Shown piece after piece: positions 1-5,150 of a stretch of DNA of 5,150 bases. Source of the DNA: Armatimonadota bacterium (lineage in GTDB: Bacteria > Armatimonadota > Armatimonadia > Armatimonadales > Armatimonadaceae); contig JACMIU010000242.1 of assembly GCA_014380985.1 (NCBI GenBank), positions 1-5,150 on the forward strand, given 5' to 3'. The notes under the pieces are model-generated. The model was given only the letters and a program-made list of their open reading frames with translations, was not told the origin of the DNA and made no database searches. Numbering within the stretch: position 1 is the stretch's first letter; each line of letters starts with the position of its first letter. The position numbers were made by a program, and so were the translations under genes.

Positions 1-106
1 AACGTCACGCATACCCACGTTGGCTGGGTGCCCTGTTCGTTCGTCATTTTCTACCTGCCTCCGTGGCTTGTAGGCGTCTACTCTTTGACACAAGAAACAA
101 TTTTTG
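1..106 (+). other. Inverted, error-rich copy of the adjacent mqnC segment (probable fold-back assembly artefact)
   Basis: Read on the plus strand, this stretch aligns without gaps to the reverse complement of positions 107-212, so base i matches the complement of base 213-i. By hand I count 85 of 106 identities. The 16 bases next to the junction are identical and mismatches increase away from it. Of the 21 mismatches, 19 are transversions and about half introduce a T in this copy. In frame 1 it reads as a damaged MqnC iron-sulfur region in which the first and third cluster cysteines have become Gly and Val. Transversion-dominated, gapless decay away from a palindromic junction is typical of a low-quality read tail that folded back on itself at a contig end. 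A true inverted duplication that decayed is possible but would be expected to show more transitions and some indels. Treat this stretch as unreliable sequence. Confidence 0.8.
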
Positions 107-473
107 CAAAAATTGTTTCTTGTGGCAATGTGTAGCCGCCTTCCTGCCCCGGTGTCCGGTAAAAATTGCAGAACGAACAGCGCACCCAGCAAACGTTGGT
201 ATAGTTGACGTTGCGCCCGACCACATACGTCACGCGGGGGTCGGGGTTTTTCGTGCGCCGGACGTGATCGGCGAGTAGCGACAAATCACCCAAGTTCGGA
301 TGCTGGAACAAGCGCAAACCGTCCGCCGCGTCCAACCGTTCCCCGGCGAAAACCTTGTCGGCAATATCGGCAATATCGGATTCAGAGGCTCGCCGAGTCG
401 CGTTCACCGTGGGCAGGAACGGGGCATCTTCGGCTTTCGGGGCGGCAAGGGCGATTTCGCGGCGGCTAATCAT
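78..473 (-). CDS. mqnC: Cyclic dehypoxanthinyl futalosine synthase MqnC, N-terminal part only (partial)
   Basis: MqnC is a cytoplasmic radical SAM enzyme that cyclises dehypoxanthine futalosine in the futalosine route to menaquinone. The visible part has the family's N-terminal helical region (residues about 34-80, with DKVFAGERLDAADGLRLF). It then has the strand GRNVNYTNVCWVRCSFCNFYR, in which Cys95, Cys99 and Cys102 form the CxxxCxxC motif that binds the 4Fe-4S cluster and SAM. The FYR after the third Cys favours MqnC over the related MqnE. Family members are roughly 360-400 residues. Here only residues 1 to about 123 (positions 107-473) are trustworthy, because the last codons and the stop at 78 are read from the inverted artefact copy. 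I chose the ATG at 471-473; the frame stays open up to an ATG at 569, but that start would place the promoter and operator inside the gene. A weak AGAAAG lies just upstream. The gene is divergent from the M16 gene. Confidence 0.87.
   Translation of the reverse strand: MISRREIALAAPKAEDAPFLPTVNATRRASESDIADIADKVFAGERLDAADGLRLFQHPNLGDLSLLADHVRRTKNPDPRVTYVVGRNVNYTNVCWVRCSFCNFYRTPGQEGGYTLPQETIFAKIVSCVKE
89..124. repeat. Perfect 36-bp palindrome at the inverted-copy junction
   Basis: The 18 bases on each side of the axis (between 106 and 107) are exact reverse complements with no loop. The first arm runs CACAAGAAACAATTTTTG then C, and the second mirrors it. The pairing continues imperfectly outwards to positions 1 and 212. 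The core around TTTTTGCAAAAA could be native mqnC sequence encoding Ile-Phe-Ala-Lys, and its self-complementarity would explain why a strand folded back here. A loop-free palindrome of this size inside a radical SAM coding region is very unlikely to be functional. Confidence 0.9.
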
Positions 474-507
474 GGCAATTCTTTCTGTCGGTTTTCGGTT
501 ACTTTGG

Positions 508-531
508 ACTTTGTGAACGTGTTCACAAAGT
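508..531. promoter_or_regulatory. Rex-type operator (redox-sensing repressor site)
   Basis: A perfect dyad of 11-bp arms, ACTTTGTGAAC and GTTCACAAAGT, is separated by GT. Its core TTGTGAACGTGTTCACAA (511-528) matches the known Rex operator consensus TTGTGAA-N4-TTCACAA at all 14 fixed positions. Rex proteins bind such sites when NADH is low and release them when NADH rises. The site lies just downstream of the predicted mqnC -10 box, at about +4 to +27 of that transcript, a position suited to repression. The inner TGTGA-N6-TCACA also fits a CRP-type site, but this location does not suit an activator of mqnC. The dyad is seen directly; the regulator is inferred, since no rex gene is in the window. 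Confidence 0.75.
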
Positions 532-540
532 TTCTGTTTT

Positions 541-569
541 AGTGTACCGCCGGGTCGGGGGCGTGTCAA
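541..569 (-). promoter_or_regulatory. Sigma-70-type promoter for mqnC
   Basis: Reading the minus strand, TTGACA (569-564, a perfect -35) is followed by 17 bp and then TACACT (546-541, four of six bases of TATAAT including the key TA and final T). Transcription would start near position 534. This gives a leader of about 60 nt before the ATG at 473, with the Rex-type dyad at its very start. Confidence 0.7.
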
Positions 570-610
570 GCGAACGAATCGCGCCGAAAACGGGTATGGT
601 AAGTGAAAAA

Positions 611-640
611 GTGACGAATCGGGTTTCGTCCCCGTATAAA
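611..640 (+). promoter_or_regulatory. Candidate promoter for the M16 gene, possibly leaderless
   Basis: TATAAA (635-640) lies five bases before the ATG at 645. A weak -35, GTGACG (611-616, four of six matches), sits 18 bp upstream. With normal spacing the transcript would begin at or very near the start codon, and no Shine-Dalgarno sequence is visible before the ATG. Both facts fit a leaderless mRNA. A short dyad, GACGAA-N6-TTCGTC (613-630), overlaps the -35 and the spacer. The remainder of the 474-644 intergenic region shows no small gene. Confidence 0.45.
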
Positions 641-644
641 TAAT

Positions 645-2858
645 ATGCCTACAAAACGCCCTGTCGCGGTTGCCACCGCCCTACTTGCCGCGGGCTTCAC
701 GCTCGCCGTTTCCGACACCAACACCGCAGTATTCGGCGCGGACAATTTGCCGTCGCTCGCCCCGGCGAAGCCGGTCAACCTGCCGCCGATTGTGGAGCGC
801 ACCCTGCCGAACGGTTTACGTATCGTGCTACTCGAAGACCATTTGCAACCGTCGCTGTCGGTTCGCCTTGCGATTCCCGCCGGTTCGGTGCGCGATTCCC
901 GCGAAAAAGTCGGGCTTGCCGGGGCGACCGCCGAACTACTCGATAAGGGAACCACGACGCGCACCGAAACGCAAATCGCCGACACGATTGACGCTCTCGG
1001 CGCGAGTTTGAGTGCGTCGGCGGATTCCGATTATTTGTTTGTTTCGGCGTCGGGGTTGTCGTCGTATGCGAATACGCTGTTTGAACTGATGGCGGACATC
1101 ACGCTACGCCCGACTTTTCCCGCAGACGAGTGGGAACGCCTTCGCACCCGCACCCTGTCCGGCATCACCGCCGATTTGGGATCGCCCGAATCGGTCGCGG
1201 GTTCGGTGTTGTCGCGGCGCGTGTTCGGCTCGCATCCGTATGGCAATTACGATTCCGGCACACCGGAAACACTCGCCGTGATCACGCCCACCGACTTCCG
1301 CAATTTCCACACGCAGTATTTCGTGCCGAACGGTTCGGTGCTGTTTTTGGTCGGGGATATTTCCGCCGCAGAAGCCACGGTTTTAGCGAGCAAGTATTTC
1401 GCCGGTTGGCAGTCGCGCAACACGCTACCCGCTCCGAAACCGCCGGTTCCGGTAGCGCAAACGAAAAACCGCGTCACGATTATCAACAAGCCGGGAACCG
1501 AGCAAACACAAATCCGCATCGGCTCGATGATCGGTTCCTACGCCGACCCCGACCGCACCGTGGTCAATGTCGGCAACGCGGTTTTGGGTGGGGGCGGTTT
1601 CGAGGGACGGCTCGTGAAAGAGATTCGCGTCAAGCGCGGACTGACGTATGGCGCAAACTCCGGGTTTTCGCGCTCAAAGGATGCCGGGATTTTCACGATT
1701 TCGACGTTTACCAAGCCCGCCTCGACCGGTGAAACCGTGGAAATCGCTCTAGCCGAAGCGGCGAAACTCGCCAAAGACGGCCCGACCGAAACCGAACTCG
1801 GCGAGCGCAAGACGTATCTTTCCGGCTCGTTCGCGGTCGGCGTTGCCACCGCGCAAGGGGTGTTGGGGCGAATCGTTCCGGCGATTTTGTACGGAACCGG
1901 CGCGGGCGAAGTCGAGGAGTACGTCGGCAAAGTCGAAGCCACCACGCCGGACTCGGTGCGCGACGCGCTGGCGAAGGCGTTGCCGCAAAACGGCGTCGGC
2001 TACGAAATCGTAGCGGTTGGCGACGCAAAGGCGATTCAACCGCAACTCGCCAAGTTCGGCGACGTGACGGTTATCGAGTCCGATGATTTAGACCTGAACG
2101 CGCCCGACCTAACCAAGCCCCAAGCCGCCGCGCCGAAAACTGCTACGCCCGATACCGCCGCCGCGTTCGGCGAGTCCGACGAAGCGCGAAGCGTGGGCGC
2201 GAAACTGCTCGCCGACGCGATTGCGGCGCACGGCGGGGCGGCGTTCACCGGCATCAAGACGCTCATCATCACCGGCAAGGGCGAGTTTATTGCCCCCCCG
2301 CAAGCCGGAAACCTGCTGATTCCGCTTGATTCACTGACGCTGACCACGGCAAGCGGCGGACGCTCCCGCCTCGCGGCGGCGTCCGGCTTCGGCGATTTGT
2401 TGTTCGTGGCGCGGGGTGAGGGCAAGGGCGGCTTTGTGGTCACGCCCGGTGGACAACCGCAGGAACTTCCCGCAGGACGAATCCCCAACGTCGAACCGAC
2501 CGCGTTCCTTCGGGCGGCGGTGGAGAAAAAGTACGCGGTCGCCGGGATTATGGACGACACGGTGGAAAAAGGCTCGGACGGCAAAACACTGATTCCGCTT
2601 GATATTCGCTCGGACAAGGGCGACGTTACCCGTGTGTATCTCGAAGAAGGCACGAAGCGCGTTCGCAAAATCGTCGCCAAGGGGCAAGGCGGCAAACCGG
2701 CGGTGGTGCTACTTAGCAACTACACTAAGCCGGTGAGCGGCGTACTGCTTCCCGGTAGCGTCCAGATTCAGCAAGACGGCGCGGACGTTTTCCGGCTAAC
2801 GTTCGATAAAATCGTGGTCAACGCCCCCGTCGCCGACGCGCTGTTCGAGAAGCCGTAA
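645..2858 (+). CDS. Exported inactive M16 (insulinase-like) peptidase homologue fused to a LolA-like C-terminal domain
   Basis: Probably an envelope protein. Residues 1 to about 32 look like a signal peptide (Lys4/Arg5, then a hydrophobic run from residue 7 to 22, small residues near 31-32). Residues about 47-210 form the first M16 half (LPNGLRIVLLEDH; LRPTFPADEWERLR). Residues 215-470 form the M16_C-type half, with FHTQYFVPNGSVLFLVGDI and KEIRVKRGLTYG, so the conserved Arg/Tyr pair of that half is kept. The zinc motif HxxEH, expected in VGLAHxxEHxxxKGT, is replaced by VGLAGATAELLDKGT: Gly93, Ala96 and Glu97 stand where His, Glu and His should be. The protein should therefore not be a zinc peptidase. 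It resembles the non-catalytic partner subunits of M16B pairs, but no catalytic partner is in this window. An Ala/Pro-rich linker (about 485-512) leads to a domain (about 518-737) like the LolA/outer-membrane-lipoprotein-sorting fold seen at the end of some insulinase-family proteins; that assignment is less certain. The gene lies 3 bp before the next one. Confidence 0.85.
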   Translation: MPTKRPVAVATALLAAGFTLAVSDTNTAVFGADNLPSLAPAKPVNLPPIVERTLPNGLRIVLLEDHLQPSLSVRLAIPAGSVRDSREKVGLAGATAELLDKGTTTRTETQIADTIDALGASLSASADSDYLFVSASGLSSYANTLFELMADITLRPTFPADEWERLRTRTLSGITADLGSPESVAGSVLSRRVFGSHPYGNYDSGTPETLAVITPTDFRNFHTQYFVPNGSVLFLVGDISAAEATVLASKYFAGWQSRNTLPAPKPPVPVAQTKNRVTIINKPGTEQTQIRIGSMIGSYADPDRTVVNVGNAVLGGGGFEGRLVKEIRVKRGLTYGANSGFSRSKDAGIFTISTFTKPASTGETVEIALAEAAKLAKDGPTETELGERKTYLSGSFAVGVATAQGVLGRIVPAILYGTGAGEVEEYVGKVEATTPDSVRDALAKALPQNGVGYEIVAVGDAKAIQPQLAKFGDVTVIESDDLDLNAPDLTKPQAAAPKTATPDTAAAFGESDEARSVGAKLLADAIAAHGGAAFTGIKTLIITGKGEFIAPPQAGNLLIPLDSLTLTTASGGRSRLAAASGFGDLLFVARGEGKGGFVVTPGGQPQELPAGRIPNVEPTAFLRAAVEKKYAVAGIMDDTVEKGSDGKTLIPLDIRSDKGDVTRVYLEEGTKRVRKIVAKGQGGKPAVVLLSNYTKPVSGVLLPGSVQIQQDGADVFRLTFDKIVVNAPVADALFEKP

Positions 2859-2861
2859 GCA

Positions 2862-3482
2862 ATGGGAGTCGCAACCGATACCTACCCAAGCCCGGTGGCG
2901 ACGCCGGGTTGGGAAGCGTTCGACAGGAGCCTGCGAGCCGTGGAAAAAGTACGCGAGCGTTTGCTTAAATCAACAACAACTTTGGACAACGCCCAGATAC
3001 CCTACGCGGTCGCGGGCGGCAACGCGGTCGCTTCTTGGGTGGGGCAAGTTGATGAGGAAGCCATTCGTAACACGAAGGACGTCGACGTTCTACTACGCCG
3101 TGGCGACTTAGAACAAGCCAAACAAGCAATGGCGGCGGCAGGATTCGTTTATCGCCATGTTGCCGGTATGGATTTGTTTCTTGACAATGCTGGCGCGAAC
3201 GCTCGTAGCGCGGTTCATTTAGTGTTCGCCGGCGAAAAAGTGCGTCCCCACGAGGCAATGCCCAATCCTGACACCAGCGATTCGGTACGCGCACCGGATG
3301 GCTTTCAAGTTTTATCGCTACAAGCCCTTGTACAAATCAAACTGACCGCGTACCGCGACAAAGACCGTACCCACCTGCGCGATATGATTGACGTAGGCTT
3401 GATTGATCAGTCGTGGACGGCGCGGTTTATCCCCGAACTCGCGGCGCGATTACAAGCCTTGCTGGACGACCCGGACGGATAA
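2862..3482 (+). CDS. Nucleotidyltransferase-fold protein (AbiEii/MNT-like), function unknown
   Basis: The 206-residue protein has the pol-beta-type nucleotidyltransferase signature. A glycine pair occurs in YAVAGGNAVASW (Gly52, Gly53), followed by TKDVDVLL with the two metal-binding aspartates Asp73 and Asp75. A third strand VHLVF (118-122) has His119 where many relatives have an acidic residue. The C-terminal helix VQIKLTAYRDKDRTHLRDMIDV (Lys160, Arg165, Asp174) matches the K...R...D pattern common in AbiEii and DUF6036-type proteins. Such proteins may act on tRNA or protein, as toxins, or have unknown roles. No antitoxin-like partner is adjacent, so a toxin call is not supported. The ATG follows the upstream stop by 3 bp, with a GAGAAG (2847-2852) 9 bp before it inside the previous gene, which suggests co-transcription and translational coupling. 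Codon choice looks less GC-biased by eye than in the M16 gene, which might reflect separate acquisition. The gene ends directly before a strong hairpin. Confidence 0.75.
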   Translation: MGVATDTYPSPVATPGWEAFDRSLRAVEKVRERLLKSTTTLDNAQIPYAVAGGNAVASWVGQVDEEAIRNTKDVDVLLRRGDLEQAKQAMAAAGFVYRHVAGMDLFLDNAGANARSAVHLVFAGEKVRPHEAMPNPDTSDSVRAPDGFQVLSLQALVQIKLTAYRDKDRTHLRDMIDVGLIDQSWTARFIPELAARLQALLDDPDG

Positions 3483-3487
3483 AACAA

Positions 3488-3540
3488 CAAAACGCCGGTT
3501 CGCGTCGCTTGTTGCCCAAGCGGCGCGAGCCGGCGTTTTG
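3488..3540. terminator. Bidirectional intrinsic terminator between convergent genes
   Basis: A 23-bp stem (3488-3510 with 3518-3540) contains two G-T wobbles and a 7-nt loop GTTGCCC. Its outer 11 bp, CAAAACGCCGG and CCGGCGTTTTG, are perfect. On the plus strand it starts 6 bp after the nucleotidyltransferase stop and gives GTTTTGCTTTG. On the minus strand it follows the HAF gene by 10 bp and gives a richer U-tract (GTTTTGTTGTTTTA). It therefore can end both transcripts and is probably better in the minus direction. Confidence 0.88.
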
Positions 3541-3550
3541 CTTTGTCCGA

Positions 3551-5050
3551 TTATCTTCCGAAGAAGTTGAACAAACCGCGATTTTTCTTCGCCGGTCGGT
3601 TCGTCGTCGCGCTACGCCCGCGCCCGGTCGGGGTCAGGATATAGCCGTGTTCCTTGCCATTCGCGTCCTTTCCGACACAGACGATCTGGTTGCTGTTGTT
3701 GATGCCAATCGCCACCGTGAGCGTGATGCCGTTGGGGTTGCCAATCAGCCCGTTCAAATCCCTCATGCCTTCAGTATTACCGTTGGCACGCGACACCACG
3801 AACGCATGGGTATCAGGCGGAAACGTGGAAGCCCCGTCTTTGATGTAGGTAGACGAACCCACGATGATGGTGTTGTCGTTGATGTCGTAGCCGAACGAGT
3901 AGTCGCTACTGCCGAGCGGTCCCAAGAGGGATACGCTGGTGGTATTCTCCGGCGTGTTGAACAAAGCCCGCGCCTTGAACTGGGTGCTTTCGAGTGCTGC
4001 CGACCCGACCACCTGCCCCCGACTGTTGATAGCACGACCGGTGCCGTATTGTGCCACACCGCTACTGAAGTTTGTGGTGAAGAACGTCGTGCCAAGATCA
4101 ACACTCACGGTGTTATCAGCGAAGTTGCGCCGCGTATCCGCCGAGTATCCCGACAGTCCGAGCGACTTGGCGAACACAACGTAGTCACCAGCGTCGGTTG
4201 GTCGGCTGACGAACACCACGCCCCCCGGCGGGCTAAATTGGGGAACCTGTCCAAATCCGATTTCGACGCCCACGTTGGGAACACCGATGTCCACCAGCCT
4301 TCGCCCGTCCGCCGTGGTAGCGTCACCTGATGTGGCGAACACGGTGTTATTTTGTCCATACGTCTCGAAATCCACGAGGGCGGCACCCAACACCACGCCG
4401 CGATTCGTGATGCCAAGAGCGCGGGCACCATACGTCGAACGCGGATCGAGCGTACCCAGATCTACCGGTGTGGCTCCATCTTGGAATACCACCGCGTGTT
4501 CCGTGCCGTCGCCGACAAGCGAATAACCGACTACCACGCCGTTATCGTTCATCGCCGCCGCTTTTGAGTCATCGCGTCCGGGTAAAGCCCCAAGGTCGGT
4601 AGCAGAGCCGTTGCTGTATTTGAAGCCATGAGTACGGTTACTTCCCAGAAACCGGTCGCCGCACACTTCGCCACGGTTGTTGATGTCGTATGGGCGATAG
4701 CCCTCGCCGATGTCAATCACTGTGTAAGAAGCGTTCGGGTCAACGGATGGGCTGGCGACGGGCGAAGGACTTGCGCCGGGCGACGCGCTGGCGACGGGCG
4801 AGGGAGATGTGCCCGGTGACGGGCTGACGCCCGGTGACGGCGATACGCCCGGAGCGGGGGTTCCCGACACGCCACCACCGGGATTACCATTGAACCCGAT
4901 GAGATCGTTGTCATTGTTGTCGTCCCCGCCACAACCGGCGATCAGTGACAAACTTAAAAGAGCGGAAAGAACGAGAACCGGTTTCCGGGTGCCACGAAGC
5001 ACGACGGGAAAAGCGTTTTTTGCAACGCTTTGAAGTGAGATTAAAAACAT
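3551..5050 (-). CDS. HAF-repeat lipoprotein with Pro/Ser-rich linker
   Basis: A 499-residue exported protein. The N terminus has basic residues (Arg19, Arg22, Lys23), a hydrophobic run (25-38) and the lipobox LIAGC with Cys40, predicting lipid attachment after signal peptidase II cleavage. Asp/Asn residues follow the Cys, then six hexapeptide Pro/Ser repeats (68-103) form a flexible stalk. Residues about 108-485 carry repeats of the extracellular HAF type, in which an (A/D)IN-x-x-G-x-VVG strand is followed by a His-Ala-Phe-like element and dLGtL. Examples are AAMNDNGVVVGYS with EHAVVFQDG and DLGTLD; ALGITNRGVVLG; AINSRGQVVGSA with ARALF; DINDNTIIVGSS with HAFVVS; GINNSNQIVCVG with HGYILTP. 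The role of HAF proteins is not known, and a beta-rich surface fold is only inferred. The last 25 residues are unusually basic (GRGRSATTNRPAKKNRG) and end in FNFFGR. The ATG at 5050 is favoured by TAAGGA (5062-5057) 6 bp upstream. A GTG at codon 17 would give a more usual signal length but lacks a ribosome site. Confidence 0.85.
   Translation of the reverse strand: MFLISLQSVAKNAFPVVLRGTRKPVLVLSALLSLSLIAGCGGDDNNDNDLIGFNGNPGGGVSGTPAPGVSPSPGVSPSPGTSPSPVASASPGASPSPVASPSVDPNASYTVIDIGEGYRPYDINNRGEVCGDRFLGSNRTHGFKYSNGSATDLGALPGRDDSKAAAMNDNGVVVGYSLVGDGTEHAVVFQDGATPVDLGTLDPRSTYGARALGITNRGVVLGAALVDFETYGQNNTVFATSGDATTADGRRLVDIGVPNVGVEIGFGQVPQFSPPGGVVFVSRPTDAGDYVVFAKSLGLSGYSADTRRNFADNTVSVDLGTTFFTTNFSSGVAQYGTGRAINSRGQVVGSAALESTQFKARALFNTPENTTSVSLLGPLGSSDYSFGYDINDNTIIVGSSTYIKDGASTFPPDTHAFVVSRANGNTEGMRDLNGLIGNPNGITLTVAIGINNSNQIVCVGKDANGKEHGYILTPTGRGRSATTNRPAKKNRGLFNFFGR
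4742..4849 (-). repeat. Six tandem 18-bp units encoding a Pro/Ser hexapeptide stalk
   Basis: Within the lipoprotein gene, residues 68-103 read as GVSPSP, GVSPSP, GTSPSP, VASASP, GASPSP, VASPSV, each from 18 bp. The DNA units are similar but not identical (for example CCCGGTGACGG recurs 18 bp apart near 4813 and 4831). The array links the lipidated Cys to the HAF domain. Unit number could vary between strains by slippage or recombination. Confidence 0.85.
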
Positions 5051-5083
5051 CCATTTTCCTTACTAACAGGTGCGTTTTTTGCA
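5013..5083 (-). repeat. Pair of 12-bp direct repeats flanking the lipoprotein start codon
   Basis: TGCAAAAAACGC (minus strand) occurs at 5083-5072 in the leader and again at 5024-5013 in codons 9-13, 59 bp apart. The coding copy also forms half of a small hairpin: AAAGCGTT (5031-5024 side) pairs with AACGCTTT across a 6-nt loop, spanning 5010-5031. Chance similarity of A-rich sequence is possible. Confidence 0.5.
5057..5062 (-). promoter_or_regulatory. Ribosome binding site of the HAF lipoprotein gene
   Basis: The minus strand reads TAAGGA, then AATGG plus one base to the ATG at 5050, leaving a 6-bp gap. It is the best Shine-Dalgarno match in the window and decides the start in favour of this ATG over the in-frame GTG at codon 17. 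Confidence 0.65.
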
Positions 5084-5135
5084 GTTCTATCACCGTCGTG
5101 GGCAGGTCGAAGTACAAGTACATAATACCCGACAG

Positions 5136-5141
5136 ATTATA
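5136..5141 (-). promoter_or_regulatory. -10 box (TATAAT) for the HAF lipoprotein gene
   Basis: The minus strand reads a perfect TATAAT here. The matching -35 would fall at about 5159-5164, beyond the window, so the promoter is only half visible. Transcription would start near 5129, giving a leader of about 79 nt that ends in the TAAGGA ribosome site. The leader contains one copy of the 12-bp repeat described separately. Confidence 0.55.
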
Positions 5142-5150
5142 GGAAAAATA

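Noticed and set aside
89..124. Palindrome as a transcription terminator, phage attachment site or transposon end
   Set aside because: It has no loop, lies in radical SAM coding sequence, and the mirror symmetry extends to the window edge. That is explained better by a fold-back junction.
512..527. CRP site (TGTGA-N6-TCACA) or LexA-type GAAC/GTTC site
   Set aside because: The CRP half-sites are present, but the full TTGTGAA-N4-TTCACAA fits Rex better and the dyad lies downstream of the mqnC -10 box. GAAC and GTTC are only 2 bp apart, not the 4 bp of Gram-positive LexA boxes. CRP control of some other start is not fully excluded.
474..569. Longer mqnC reading frame starting at the ATG at 569
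   Set aside because: It would translate through the -35/-10 boxes and the Rex-type dyad. The extra 32 residues (MTRPRPGGTLKQK...) do not resemble the MqnC N terminus, and ATG 473 fits the family start.
2036..2719. 227-residue minus-strand open frame inside the M16 gene
   Set aside because: Antisense shadow of a GC-rich gene; Ser/Ala/Pro-rich, with no recognisable domain, promoter or ribosome site.
2862..3482. Toxin-antitoxin module (AbiEii-like toxin)
   Set aside because: The fold is similar, but no antitoxin-like gene is adjacent: the upstream neighbour is an exported M16 protein and the downstream side is a terminator.
3413..4330. 305-residue plus-strand open frame opposite the HAF gene
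   Set aside because: It starts inside the nucleotidyltransferase gene and runs through the terminator hairpin. It has an Arg-rich shadow composition, whereas the opposite strand encodes clear HAF repeats and a lipobox.
4742..4849. CRISPR-like array
   Set aside because: The 18-bp periodic units are contiguous without spacers and encode in-frame Pro/Ser hexapeptides of the lipoprotein.

Overview
The window is bacterial, GC-rich DNA that fits a diderm with its own outer envelope. It encodes a lipoprotein with a clear lipobox, an exported inactive M16 peptidase homologue carrying a LolA-like tail, and the start of the futalosine menaquinone pathway. Together with the possible leaderless start, this would fit a lineage such as Armatimonadota or a Deinococcota relative. 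No rRNA or other phylogenetic marker is present, so the placement is a guess.

Layout. Positions 1-106 are an error-rich, inverted copy of positions 107-212, joined through a perfect 36-bp palindrome. I read this as a fold-back (chimeric read) artefact at a contig end, not as genome. Position 107 onward on the minus strand is the 5' part of mqnC, a radical SAM enzyme of menaquinone synthesis, cut off by the junction. The 171-bp divergent intergenic region (474-644) holds a near-consensus sigma-70-type promoter for mqnC (TTGACA, 17 bp, TACACT). A perfect 11-bp-arm dyad follows at the predicted transcription start and matches the Rex (NADH-sensing repressor) operator. A second promoter candidate, pointing to the plus strand, has its -10 box almost touching the next start codon.

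The plus strand then has a two-gene unit separated by 3 bp. The first gene is a 737-residue exported M16B-type protein that has lost the HxxEH zinc motif and is fused to a LolA-like domain. The second is a 206-residue protein with a nucleotidyltransferase fold. A long hairpin (3488-3540) serves as a bidirectional terminator between this unit and a convergent minus-strand gene. That gene (3551-5050) encodes a 499-residue HAF-repeat lipoprotein with a Pro/Ser hexapeptide linker, a good ribosome binding site and a TATAAT box near the right edge.

How the parts relate. The clearest functional hypothesis is redox control of menaquinone synthesis: a Rex site placed to block the mqnC promoter when NADH is low. 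The other genes look like envelope and housekeeping functions and do not form an evident joint pathway. I found no CRISPR array, insertion sequence, phage gene, tRNA or rRNA, and no convincing novel multi-gene system.
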